Source: Microseira wollei NIES-4236
Lineage (GTDB): Bacteria; Cyanobacteriota; Cyanobacteriia; Cyanobacteriales; Aerosakkonemataceae
Length of the DNA: 41,801 nt
Reading direction: 5' to 3'
Assembly: GCF_020521235.1 (NCBI RefSeq)
Contig: NZ_BLAY01000088.1
Coordinates: 1-41,801 of the forward strand
In this document: piece by piece, positions 26,881 to 35,570 of the stretch
Layout of the letters: every line of letters starts with the position of its first letter
Position numbering within the stretch: position 1 is the first letter of the stretch
Notes under the pieces: generated by a model
What the model saw: only the letters and a program-made list of their open reading frames with translations
What the model was told of the DNA's origin: nothing
The model's database searches: none
Position numbers and translations under genes: made by a program

Positions 26881-26967
26881 GATGCAATCCTTGTCGAAAA
26901 GATAGAAATCCCTGGTTGGTAAAGTTTTGTCAGATGTGAGGAGCGATCGCCCGATAAATTTGTGTTC

Positions 26968-28719
26968 TTACGAGAACTGGAAGATCGGACGGTTGATTGG
27001 GTCAATGTTGGTGTTGACGTTTGCTGCAAAGAAGGATGTATTAACCAAAGAAATCAACAAACTACCTGTGCCAAATCCAGCGTTACCAGCAATGCCATCT
27101 CCGAGGCGGAATTCTGTTGTACCGCTGACTATACGCACATCAATTGCAGCAATGCCGCTGAAGGAAATGATGTCTCCTCCGGTTCCTCTGGTGAATCCGT
27201 TGATGATGTCGCTGCCATCTCCACTGCTGTAGCGAAAAGTGTCAATATCAGCGCCGCCATTGAGTGTATCGTTACCTAAACCGCCAACGAGGATGTCATT
27301 ACCACCATCGCCATTGAGTCGATCGTTGTCAGCACCGCCAAACAGGGTATCAATACCAAACCCGCCGTTGAGAACGTCATTGCCGATGCCGCCGTCCAGA
27401 TAATCATTGGCATCAAGTCCGTTGAGGGTGTCGTTGCCCTGATTGCCAAAGATATTATCGTTAGAGTTTGTGCCGTTAATCGTATTGTTAGCGGCGGTGC
27501 CAACTGTTAAACCGATCGCGCCCGTTGCAGTTGCACCTGTGAGATCTGCACCGAAGAAAGTGGCGTTGGTGAAATTAACGTTTGATAGATTGGCATTTAC
27601 CAAACTGGCATTGATGAAATCGGTGTCAACTGCGATCGCACCACTCAGATTTGCCCCAGTGAGATTAGCACCAGTCAGGTTAACTTTAGACAAGTCAGCG
27701 TTTTGCAACCGGGCATTGGAGAAATTCGCGTTTGTAGCAACTGCATCGATTGCGATCGCACCTGTAAGAGTTGCCCCAGTAAAGGTAGCATTCGTAAAAT
27801 CGCCAGTAGATAGATCGGCATTCAATAACTGGGCATTAGTGAAATTTGCATTCACCGCAGTTCCGTTGATGAAAGCTCCTTCACCGTTAATTTGAGTCAG
27901 GTTTGCTCCACTCAAATCGCTGTCATTAAATCTGGCTCCAGTCAGGTTTGTGACTGTCACGGTGCCATTAGCAGCTACAAAGGGACTGAAGTTTGCCCCG
28001 CTGAAATTGTCATCTTCTGCGATAAATCCACTCAAGTTAGCGCCCCGAAAACTGGTACCGCTGACATTGATTGGATCGAGGGGGTTGGTATCAGTTAGAG
28101 TAATGCCACTCAAATCAGCTAGGTCAAAGATCGAGTTTTCCAGGGTGACATCGGTGAAGTTCGCTAGCCGAAAATCCGCCCCAGTTGCATTCACATTGAC
28201 CAAGACAATGTTTTCGATGTTCGCTCCTTGGAAATTAGCATTTATCAAGGTCGAACCTGTAAAGTCAGCAGCTTTTAAGTTAGCAATAGAAAAGTCGGCG
28301 CGGGTAAAATTAGCCCCTGTCAGATTGGGTCGATCGGACTGTTCGCCACTGAGATTGGCTTGAACCAGAATCCCATCAGTTAAATTAGCATTAGACAGGT
28401 TGATATTTAGGGTGTTGATCCCTGATAGATTGGCTTGTGTCAGATCTGCACCACTAAAATCGACATTCTCTAATGTTGCTAAGGATAAATTAGCGGGGCC
28501 AAAGCTGGCATTTGGGGCAAAGATAGCTTGACGGGCATCCACACCGATCCAAATAGATTCAGCAAAGTTAGTGCCTCTTAGTTGAGTGGGAGTCCCGGCA
28601 TTGTTGGGATCGAAGCGGACGCTTTCCAATCTGGCTTTGAAAAAGGTGGAGCCGTTGAGGTCTTGACCTCTAAAGTCATTTCCGACTAAGTTTTGTCCTT
28701 CAAAGTTTAAAGCTGGCAT
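26968..28719 (-). CDS. Pentapeptide-repeat and RTX protein, 583 residues
   Basis: It starts MPALNFEGQNLVGNDFRGQD; residues 1-410 are pentapeptide repeats with the conserved SGEQSDRPNLTGANF and LTDTNPLDP loops. Residues 420-500 are a short RTX block. The C-terminal module (FTRGTGGDIISFSGI...FRLGDGIAGNAGFGTG...IFQFS) belongs to the same type as those at 24358, 29444 and 31689. AAAGGA lies 7 nt before the ATG. A promoter with the TGAGA palindrome lies at 28976-29030, about 250 bp upstream, so this gene may lead an operon that runs through 26880-24358 and beyond. The function is unknown. Confidence 0.9.
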   Translation of the reverse strand: MPALNFEGQNLVGNDFRGQDLNGSTFFKARLESVRFDPNNAGTPTQLRGTNFAESIWIGVDARQAIFAPNASFGPANLSLATLENVDFSGADLTQANLSGINTLNINLSNANLTDGILVQANLSGEQSDRPNLTGANFTRADFSIANLKAADFTGSTLINANFQGANIENIVLVNVNATGADFRLANFTDVTLENSIFDLADLSGITLTDTNPLDPINVSGTSFRGANLSGFIAEDDNFSGANFSPFVAANGTVTVTNLTGARFNDSDLSGANLTQINGEGAFINGTAVNANFTNAQLLNADLSTGDFTNATFTGATLTGAIAIDAVATNANFSNARLQNADLSKVNLTGANLTGANLSGAIAVDTDFINASLVNANLSNVNFTNATFFGADLTGATATGAIGLTVGTAANNTINGTNSNDNIFGNQGNDTLNGLDANDYLDGGIGNDVLNGGFGIDTLFGGADNDRLNGDGGNDILVGGLGNDTLNGGADIDTFRYSSGDGSDIINGFTRGTGGDIISFSGIAAIDVRIVSGTTEFRLGDGIAGNAGFGTGSLLISLVNTSFFAANVNTNIDPINRPIFQFS

Positions 28720-28975
28720 GATGCAATCCTTTCCAGAAATATAATAGTTACGCTTGGAGCGACGTAACTTGAACGATTAATCTTGCTCGACTGATTTCAG
28801 GTAACCAGGTTGGCGAAAGCTTTGGCGATGCATTCGGACAGCGTGCCGGAGGCATCTCGCATCAAATCAAACCCTTTAAATCTCAACTTTGCTCATTCGC
28901 TTTCTGACTGTAAATCTGAGTATGTTTATTCTTTTTCTTCATTTAAATACTATTTAAACAACCTTTAATTGATTA

Positions 28976-29030
28976 AATATACCCTCGGAAAATTACATAC
29001 GTCAACGATTGTGAGATATTTCTCATAATT
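28976..29030 (-). promoter_or_regulatory. Promoter with palindromic operator for the gene at 26968-28719
   Basis: On the minus strand the inverted repeat around TGAGAAATATCTCA (29030-29007) is followed after one base by TTGACG (29005-29000), an 18-bp spacer and TATATT (28981-28976). The architecture is the same as at 14959-15012 and 35214-35267; the GTCAAC-R-ATT stretch that joins palindrome and -35 box is conserved in all three. Confidence 0.65.
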
Positions 29031-29106
29031 CCTTAGAGTTTTCTAAGTAATTGCTTGGTTGCAGTATAGACAAAATTTGTTAAGCTTAAAAGTATATAAA
29101 ACCTTT

Positions 29107-29145
29107 ACCAGCAATGCTTTTCGGCTTGCTGGTAATCCTTTTTTA
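29107..29145 (+). terminator. Orphan plus-strand terminator-like hairpin
   Basis: The stem ACCAGCAA/TTGCTGGT with additional GC pairs is followed by CCTTTTTTATTT. No annotated gene lies upstream on the plus strand between 28720 and 29107. It could therefore end a small antisense or non-coding RNA, or be a relic. The rest of 28720-29297 is AT-rich and gene-free. Confidence 0.5.
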
Positions 29146-29297
29146 TTTATAATTTAATGGAAATAAAAATAATGAAGACATCTATTTTTGGAGAAATAGA
29201 GTCAACACGATGCCAAATTGGCAAATTTTTAAAAGTAATTACACACCTATATCAATTCATAACCACCTCCTTAAGTTCCGCGTTTCCCACTCTGTAC

Positions 29298-29443
29298 TAA
29301 CGCAAGTTGCTAGTTATAAACTGCGGTGTTGCAAGCTTGCTCATTGCTCATTGCTAATCAAGGATTTTTACTCACAACTTGCCATTAGCCATTAGCCATT
29401 AGCCATTAGCTGCTATGCATGAGATAACTAGCAGCTTGAGTTA
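29298..29443. mobile_element. MITE-like element, TAAC(T/G)CAAG family
   Basis: Ends TAACGCAAGTTGCTAGTTAT and ATAACTAGCAGCTTGAGTTA. The interior has TTGCTCA heptads on the left and GCCATTA heptads on the right, plus GCTATGCATGAG next to the right end. It abuts the stop codon of the gene at 29444 exactly. It is most similar to the copy at 35804. Confidence 0.88.
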
Positions 29444-29878
29444 CTAAGAGAACTGGAAGACAGGAATGTTGGTTGGGTCGATATTGGTGCTGATGTCAGC
29501 TGAGGTAAAGGAAGAATTGGCTAAGGTTATCAACAGCGCACCCTTGCCAAAATTGCCATTGCCAGCGATACCATCTCCCACTAGGAACAAGGTGTTGCTG
29601 CCCGATTGCACAACATCAATCGCAGCAATGCCACTGAAGGAAAGGATATCTCCCCCTATTCCGGTGAGAAATTGGTTTACCGTATCGCTACCATTACCAC
29701 TGTTGTAGGAAATGGTATCTGTAGCACCATCCACACTTAAATTAATCGTTGCAGCTTGTGCATTAACTACAAACAGCCGCTTGGATGTGGGGTCGTAAGC
29801 GGAAATTTCCGCCGCACCTTGATTGAATATTCCAGTTGTATATCTACCAATTTCTGTGAGTTTAATTGTGTTTGCCAT
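29444..29878 (-). CDS. Chimeric remnant: choice-of-anchor-I-like N-terminus joined to an RTX C-terminal module
   Basis: From ATG 29878 the protein starts MANTIKLTEIGRYTTGIFNQ, then GAAEISAYDPTSKRLFVVNAQAATI. This matches my memory of the first blade of choice-of-anchor-I/esterase-like phytase proteins, which are normally many hundreds of residues long. After about 50 residues it jumps directly to the RTX C-terminal module (SGNGSDTVNQF...GGDILSFSGIAAIDV...FLVGDGIAGNGNFGKG...VFQFS) shared with the genes at 26968 and 31689. An internal deletion in a larger RTX gene, or recombination, best explains it. The frame is intact, so a small secreted protein of about 144 residues could still be made. A longer GTG/ATG start at 29914 is possible. 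Confidence 0.7.
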   Translation of the reverse strand: MANTIKLTEIGRYTTGIFNQGAAEISAYDPTSKRLFVVNAQAATINLSVDGATDTISYNSGNGSDTVNQFLTGIGGDILSFSGIAAIDVVQSGSNTLFLVGDGIAGNGNFGKGALLITLANSSFTSADISTNIDPTNIPVFQFS

Positions 29879-29969
29879 ATCGCAGTCAGATTGCCGTACA
29901 AGATCTGATGTCATTCCAAGGTGGGAAATATGGGATTAAATCCATATTCCTAAGCAGATGTTTGTGAAG

Positions 29970-31502
29970 TTAGAAAATAAAGTCGGTAGCATCAACATTG
30001 CTGGCGGTGAAGTTTGCCAGGGTAATCGTATTTCCAGTGCCGAATACCGCACTGGAAATGACAGTGTTTACACCACTTTGAGTAACGGTCAAAGCTGCGA
30101 AGCTAGTTCCAAATGCTGCGAGGTTAATTTTGTCTGCATTATTGCCGAAAGCGTTAATGCGATCGCTACCAAATCCCGATGCAAAGACAAAGGTGTCGTT
30201 GCCTGCCCCACCATTCATGGTATCGTTGCCAGCACCGCCGACTAAGATATCGCTGCCATTACCACCAGTGAGGCTATCCGCACCTACACCACCATCCAGG
30301 TAATCATTACCAGCTCCACCATCGAGGGTGTCATTCCCCTGATTGCCAAAAATATTGTCATTGATCGCGGCACCAGTTAACAGATCAACGGTTCCATTCA
30401 AAGTATCGTTGCCCGAAGTACCGACCACAAGGGCTACGGCATCAACCGCGAGCGCACCTGTCAGATTTGCGCCCCTAAAATTGGCATTGGTGAAATTACC
30501 TTTCGACAGGTTAGCGTTAGTTAAATTGGCATTAGTGAAATTTGCACCAGTAGCGATCGCATCGGTGGTGAGTACTCCTGTCAGGTTGGCACCTGTGAAG
30601 TTAGCATTTGTCAAGTCAGCTGTCGTAAAGTCAGCGTTAAGTAGGTTAGCATTGGTGAAATTTGCACCAACCGCAGAGCCGTTAATAAAAACACCTTGTG
30701 CATTGGCTTGGGTGAAGTTCGCTCCACTTAAATCAGTATCATCAAATCTAGTACCAGTGAGGTTTGTAACTGTACTACCAGAGAAGCTAAAATTAGCACC
30801 AGTCAAAACGGCATCATCTATCAGCGCACCACTTAAATCTGCACCACGAAAGCTAACATTACCCGTTTGACCCGGTTCGAGTGGGGCATCACTCAGAGAG
30901 ACACCACTCAAATTAGCGAGGTCAAAGATAGCGTTTTGCAGGGTAACATCTGTGAAATTTGTTTGTCGGAAGTCAGCACCTGTAGCATTGACGTTGACTA
31001 AAAGAGTCGCTTCCAGAATCGCTCCTTGAAGGTCAGCATTCGTCAGATTTGCACCTGTAAAGTCAGCTGCTTTCAGATTCGCCAAAGACAGGTCAGCGCG
31101 GGTTAAGTTAGCACCACGAAGATTGGGACGCTCAGATTGTTCGCCACTCAGATTAGCCTGCTGGAGAATGGCATCCGTGAGATTGGCGTTTGAAAAGTTA
31201 ATATCTGATGTGTTAACCAGGGTCAGATTTGCCTGTCTCAAGTTGGCGCCACTGAAATTGACATTCTGCAACGTTGCTAGAGAAAAATTAGCTGGTGTGG
31301 GAAAGTTGGCATTCGGCGCAAAGATGGCATTTGAGGCATTAACGTTGCTCAGAAATGCTTCTGAGAAGTTAGTGCCTCTGAGCAGCGTACCAACTAATTG
31401 GACATCTGTAAGGCTAGCTTTGAAAAAAGTGGAGCCATTCAGATTTTGTCCGTTAAAGTTGTTGCCAACCAGTACTTGATTGCTAAAGTCAAAAGCTGTC
31501 AT
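29970..31502 (-). CDS. Pentapeptide-repeat and RTX protein, about 510 residues
   Basis: It starts MTAFDFSNQVLVGNNFNGQN; a GTG five codons upstream (31517) is the alternative. Pentapeptide repeats fill about 1-350 with the conserved SGEQSERPNLRGANLTRADL loop and SDAPLEPGQTGNVSFRGA. The RTX part (about 365-440) is short. The C-terminal module (FGSDRINAFGNNADKINLAA...SGVNTVISSAVFGTG...DATDFIF) is the type seen at 9572 and 12860, unlike its immediate neighbours. Members with the same N-terminal half therefore carry different C-terminal modules. A secreted Ca2+-binding surface or matrix component is the likely role, by inference. Confidence 0.9.
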   Translation of the reverse strand: MTAFDFSNQVLVGNNFNGQNLNGSTFFKASLTDVQLVGTLLRGTNFSEAFLSNVNASNAIFAPNANFPTPANFSLATLQNVNFSGANLRQANLTLVNTSDINFSNANLTDAILQQANLSGEQSERPNLRGANLTRADLSLANLKAADFTGANLTNADLQGAILEATLLVNVNATGADFRQTNFTDVTLQNAIFDLANLSGVSLSDAPLEPGQTGNVSFRGADLSGALIDDAVLTGANFSFSGSTVTNLTGTRFDDTDLSGANFTQANAQGVFINGSAVGANFTNANLLNADFTTADLTNANFTGANLTGVLTTDAIATGANFTNANLTNANLSKGNFTNANFRGANLTGALAVDAVALVVGTSGNDTLNGTVDLLTGAAINDNIFGNQGNDTLDGGAGNDYLDGGVGADSLTGGNGSDILVGGAGNDTMNGGAGNDTFVFASGFGSDRINAFGNNADKINLAAFGTSFAALTVTQSGVNTVISSAVFGTGNTITLANFTASNVDATDFIF

Positions 31503-31688
31503 GGTATTGCAACTCACAAAAATTTAATTGGTTTGCAGTTTCAGAATTTACGCTGTCTTTTTTACTTCCACAGCTGGCGATCGCGAAGCAGTTAGTTTTG
31601 CCAAACTTTTGCGAGATGCGATCGCAACAGATTCATCTGTGGATTTGTGGCGATCGCCCAGGGTGCGGTCGGCATATCGCGCTTTCAA

Positions 31689-33962
31689 TTACGAGAACTG
31701 GAAAACTGTTGTGTTAGTTGGGTCGATGTTAGTGCTGATATCCGCTGCCGTGAAGGTGGTGTTAACTAACGTGAGCAACAATTGACCTGTGTTGAAACCT
31801 GCATTTCCAGCAACGCCATCTCCGACGCGGAACAAAGTATTACCTGCGGCGTTTTGGAACAGATCAATGGCAGTAATACCGCTGAAGGAAAGGATGTCTC
31901 CCCCTGCGCCCGTCGTGAATCCGTTAATTCTGTCTTGCCCATCGCCGCTGGCATAGCGAATCGTATCGCTGCCTGCACCACCAGTGATGGTGTCATCGCC
32001 AATACCACCGACCAAAATATCGTTGGCATCACCACCAGTGAGGGAATCATTGCCACCCCCACCAAAGAGCGAATCAGCGCCACCTCCACCGTTGAGGTTA
32101 TCATCGCCTTCACCGCCATCGAGGGTATCGGCACCTCCTGCACCTGTGAGGGTATCGGCGCCACCATTGCCAAACAGAATATCGTTACCCAATGCTCCAT
32201 TCAGGCTATTATTGCCTTCGTTGCCTGTGATGGTATTGGCGATATCGTTGCCTGTGCCGTTGAGCGCGGTGCCTACCAGCACCAGGTTATCCAGGTTGGT
32301 GGCTAAGGTGTAGTCGATGCTGGAAAGGACTGTATCGGTGCCTTCGTTCAGGTTTTCAGTAATAATATCCCCGGCGCTATCGACAATATATGTGTCGTTG
32401 CCTGTGCCACCACTCATTGAGTCGTTGCCTGTGCCGCCATCGAGGGTATCATCACCAGCACCGCCACTCAGAGTATCGTTGCCTGCTTCTCCCTTGAGGA
32501 TGTTGTTGCTCGCGTTACCCGTAATCGTATTAGCAAGATCGTTGCCAATACCCTCTATAGCTGTACCTGTGAGAGTCAGTCTTTCTATATGGCTGCTTAA
32601 GGTATAGGTAGACGCAGTAGACTGGACAGTATCGGTGCCTTGACTGGCAACTTCAAGAATTACGTCCCCAGAGCTATTGACAGTGTAGGTATCGTTACCT
32701 GCACCACCTTTCATCGTGTCATTGCCTGCGCCGCCGTTGAGATTATCATTACCAGCGCCGCCGTCGAGATAATCATCTCCTCCAAGTCCGCTGAGGTTGT
32801 CGCTGCCCTCAAAACCGAAGATATTATCCTTCTCTGCTGTGCCGTTGAGAGTGTTATTACCGCTATCCCCACGGATTAGACCAACGGTATCAACCAGAAT
32901 CGCACCTGTGAGATCGGCATTTACTAAGGTGGCGTTTGTGAAGTTGACTTTCGATAGGTCAGCATTATTCAGTTTGGCATTGGTGAAATTGGCACCAATC
33001 GCAATTCCATCAACGAACTTCACACCCGTTAAATCAGCACCCGTGAAGTTGGCGGTGGAAAAGTCGCCTTTAGATAGGTCAGCGTTAACCAAGCGAGCAT
33101 TGGTGAAATTCGCGCCAATGGCAGTCCCATTCAAGAATATGCCTTCTGCGTTGGCTTGGGTGAAGTTGGCTCCACTCAAATCGGTATCAGCAAATTTAGC
33201 GCCAGCGAGCTTTGTTGCGGTAACGGTGCCATTGGTAGCGACAAACGCACTAAAATCAGCCCCCGTAAAATTGGCATCATCTGCGAAAAAGTTGGTTAAA
33301 TCGGCACCGCGAAACCTGAGATTGCCCGTCTGTCCTGGTTCGAGTGGGGCATCACTCAACGCGACACCATTGAAATTAGCTAGGTCAAAGATCGAGTTTT
33401 GTAGGGTAATATCTGTTAATTTTGCCAACCGGAAATCAGCACCCGTGGCATCCACGTTGACTACAAGAGTCGCTTCCATGTCTGCTTCTTCAAACTTGGC
33501 ATTCCGCAGAATGCTACCTGTAAAGTCAGACGCTTTGAGCTTCGCTTTGTAGAAATCAGCTCCAGTAAAGTTTGCTCCAGCAAGATTGGGTCGCTCGGAC
33601 TGTTCGCCACTCAGATTCGCTTCTCGCAAATTGGCGTTGGTCAGGTTGGCGTTTGATAGATTGATTTCTTTTGTGTTAACTAATGATAGATTTGCTCCGG
33701 TTAGGTTTGCTCCCTGGAAATTGACAAACTCTAAGGTCGCTTTAAACAAACTAGCTGGCCCAAAGTTGCTATTCGCTGCGAACACAGATCCCGCTGCATT
33801 CACATTGCTCATAAATGATTCTTCAAAGTTGGTGCCTCTTAGTAGCGTATTGACGAATTGGACACCATAGAGCTGAGCTTTGAAAAAGGTCGAGCCATTC
33901 AGGTTTTGACCGTTAAAGTTATTGCCTGTGAGTAATTGGTTGCTAAAGTTAAGTGCCGCCAC
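31689..33962 (-). CDS. Pentapeptide-repeat and RTX protein, about 757 residues
   Basis: I start at GTG 33962, 10 nt after AGGAG. This gives (V/M)AALNFSNQLLTGNNFNGQN, which aligns with the other paralogues; the longer frame from 34001 is read-through from the adjacent pseudogene. Pentapeptide repeats cover about 1-375, with SGEQSERPNLAGANFTGADF and SDAPLEPGQTGNLRFRGA loops. Then come RTX blocks with NGTGNDIANTITGNEGNNSL spacers and the C-terminal module FTTGAGGDILSFSGI...FRVGDGVAGNAGFNTG...VFQFS. Its RTX and C-terminal coding sequence has long near-identical stretches with the gene at 24358 (for example around 31886-31960 against 24580-24655), a sign of recent duplication or gene conversion. 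Confidence 0.9.
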   Translation of the reverse strand: MAALNFSNQLLTGNNFNGQNLNGSTFFKAQLYGVQFVNTLLRGTNFEESFMSNVNAAGSVFAANSNFGPASLFKATLEFVNFQGANLTGANLSLVNTKEINLSNANLTNANLREANLSGEQSERPNLAGANFTGADFYKAKLKASDFTGSILRNAKFEEADMEATLVVNVDATGADFRLAKLTDITLQNSIFDLANFNGVALSDAPLEPGQTGNLRFRGADLTNFFADDANFTGADFSAFVATNGTVTATKLAGAKFADTDLSGANFTQANAEGIFLNGTAIGANFTNARLVNADLSKGDFSTANFTGADLTGVKFVDGIAIGANFTNAKLNNADLSKVNFTNATLVNADLTGAILVDTVGLIRGDSGNNTLNGTAEKDNIFGFEGSDNLSGLGGDDYLDGGAGNDNLNGGAGNDTMKGGAGNDTYTVNSSGDVILEVASQGTDTVQSTASTYTLSSHIERLTLTGTAIEGIGNDLANTITGNASNNILKGEAGNDTLSGGAGDDTLDGGTGNDSMSGGTGNDTYIVDSAGDIITENLNEGTDTVLSSIDYTLATNLDNLVLVGTALNGTGNDIANTITGNEGNNSLNGALGNDILFGNGGADTLTGAGGADTLDGGEGDDNLNGGGGADSLFGGGGNDSLTGGDANDILVGGIGDDTITGGAGSDTIRYASGDGQDRINGFTTGAGGDILSFSGITAIDLFQNAAGNTLFRVGDGVAGNAGFNTGQLLLTLVNTTFTAADISTNIDPTNTTVFQFS

Positions 33963-34019
33963 TGCAAATAATCTCCTATCAGGTCTACAAAAAACATGCA
34001 AAAACTTGGAGCAAGCAAA

Positions 34020-34424
34020 CAGCTTGACTTTAAATAAATCCGCTCGCGTGAAGTTAGCCCAAGACAGGTTGGTTCCCTGGGATTGTTCGCCGCTAGGATT
34101 GGCTTATTGCTAACTTGACCAATGCCAGTTGGCGTTTTACAGATTGATGTCTTCTGTGACTATCTTGAACAGATTTGCTGTTGGCAGATTCGCTCTACTG
34201 AGGTTGACGTTATTCAGCGTTGCCAGGGACAAATCAGCATCGATAAATTTGGCTATTGATGCATTGTAATTCAGTAGCTTAGCTGCTCCAAAATTCCTCC
34301 TTACCAGGATGGTGTTGCTCAGCTGGCAGTTTGTCCAAAGTTGATTGTAAAAATTGGCTTTGGTCAGGTTTTGACCGCTAAAAATCACTCTAACTAGATT
34401 TTGCCCGCTGAAGTTTTGTGGCAT
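34020..34424 (-). pseudogene. Degenerate pentapeptide-repeat paralogue
   Basis: From ATG 34424 it reads MPQNFSGQNLVRVIFSGQNL and continues as a family N-terminus up to VTEDINL, where TAA (34137-34139) stops it. The same frame continues past further stops (34110-34112, 34104-34106) into NPSGEQSQGTNLSWANFTRADL, the conserved family loop. It then runs in frame into the leader of the intact gene at 33962. The C-terminal half is missing. This is a decayed copy placed head-to-tail before its relative. Confidence 0.88.
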
Positions 34425-34433
34425 GGTAGACAC

Positions 34434-34904
34434 CTATAAAGGGGGTTAAAAACAATCAAGAATGATTTCCCGATATCGGTGAATATCAGCTGACATGGCG
34501 GGCACACGATCCAAGTTTAATTTCGCTTAAATCCAAACTGTTGCTATTTTGACATATGGGCTTTTTTCCTACTACTCAAAATCGCAATTTAACCACGCAG
34601 CTTAAAATTTATATATCAAGGCGATCCCACTTGCTTGAGTTGCCATATTTTCACCCGCCAACAAAATCATAATCGCCAATGCATCCGGCACGCGCAAGGG
34701 ACGCACTTACAATTTTCGGGTCTAGCCAAAACTGCTCAAATAGCCTCTGCGATCTGCTTCCCGCAAAATGGCATCAACCAAATATTTCTCGGTAGCTTTG
34801 AACAGATTTACCTAATTTTATGTTTAATAACTTGGGTTTGTCAATGTTTTTATTAAAATTTTTATGAATTTTTTATCTAGCGATTAATTAACACTAAAAA
34901 GCCA
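34434..34904. other. Leader of the pentapeptide pseudogene
   Basis: AT-rich and without a credible gene. On the minus strand around 34710-34800 a short reading shows LVDAILREADRRG, which faintly resembles the family's LTDAILRxANLSG and may be a very old relic. Confidence 0.4.
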
Positions 34905-35570
34905 AAATATGGGGATGGACACCACCTTTGGTCGCGCCCTTAATCCCCATGCTAGTTGCTATTTTTTTAATGAATGAGTGAAATATAAGCCCCTAATTTT
35001 TCCAAAAATAGTGACTTAAAACAGCTAGTTTCGCCTTTTGTCAGATGCGTCGCGCGTGCGGTCGGCATATCGCATCCAATAAAACCCGTTGCCTCGATCG
35101 TAGGAAATATAAAACTTCCTAATTCGTCTAACTTTCCTAAGAGCCAACATTTGTGTTACAAATCTGGTTTTCTCTTCATCTGATCCTTAGACAATACGTT
35201 TTTAATTGACTCAATTAAACTTTTCTTGATTGTATATGTCAACAATTATGAGAAAATTCTCATACTTATTTAGAGGTTTCTAATTATTGTATGCTGCCGC
35301 TATAAATCCAAGGTTAATTAAGATTAAAAAGCAAAAAGCTGGGGATGGACGCTACCTTTTGGCGCGCCCTTAATCCCCAGGCTAGGTGTTATTGTTTAAT
35401 TGAGCGCTGAAATATAAGCCCCTAATTTTCCAAAAAATATAGAGGCAACCCGAAGTAAAAAATACGCAGCATTTTTCCGCACGAACTTGAATGGCGAATC
35501 TTTACCCACTTACTTCCAGGAATTAGTTTCGCCAAAGTTTTGCGCCAGGCGCATCAAATGCGACTCGTTG
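34905..35570. repeat. Two tandem copies of the RTX-gene leader module
   Basis: GGGGATGGAC(A/G)C(C/T)ACCTTT(T)GG, CGCGCCCTTAATCCCCA, GCTAG(T/G)TG and ATATAAGCCCCTAATTTT occur at 34911-35010 and again at 35340-35440. Parts of the same module lie at 12310-12525 and 15060-15110 upstream of intact RTX genes. The conserved promoter (35214-35267) lies between the two copies. The duplication of leaders mirrors that of the genes. Confidence 0.75.
35214..35267 (-). promoter_or_regulatory. Promoter with palindromic operator upstream of the pentapeptide array
   Basis: On the minus strand TATGAGAATTTTCTCATAA (within 35267-35244) is followed after one base by TTGACA (35242-35237), a 17-bp spacer and TTTAAT (35219-35214). 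It would transcribe towards the pseudogene at 34424 and the intact genes behind it. Confidence 0.6.

Noticed and set aside
34635-34856. 73-codon plus-strand ORF
   Set aside because: No ribosome site or homology is seen; the opposite strand holds a faint pentapeptide-like relic instead.
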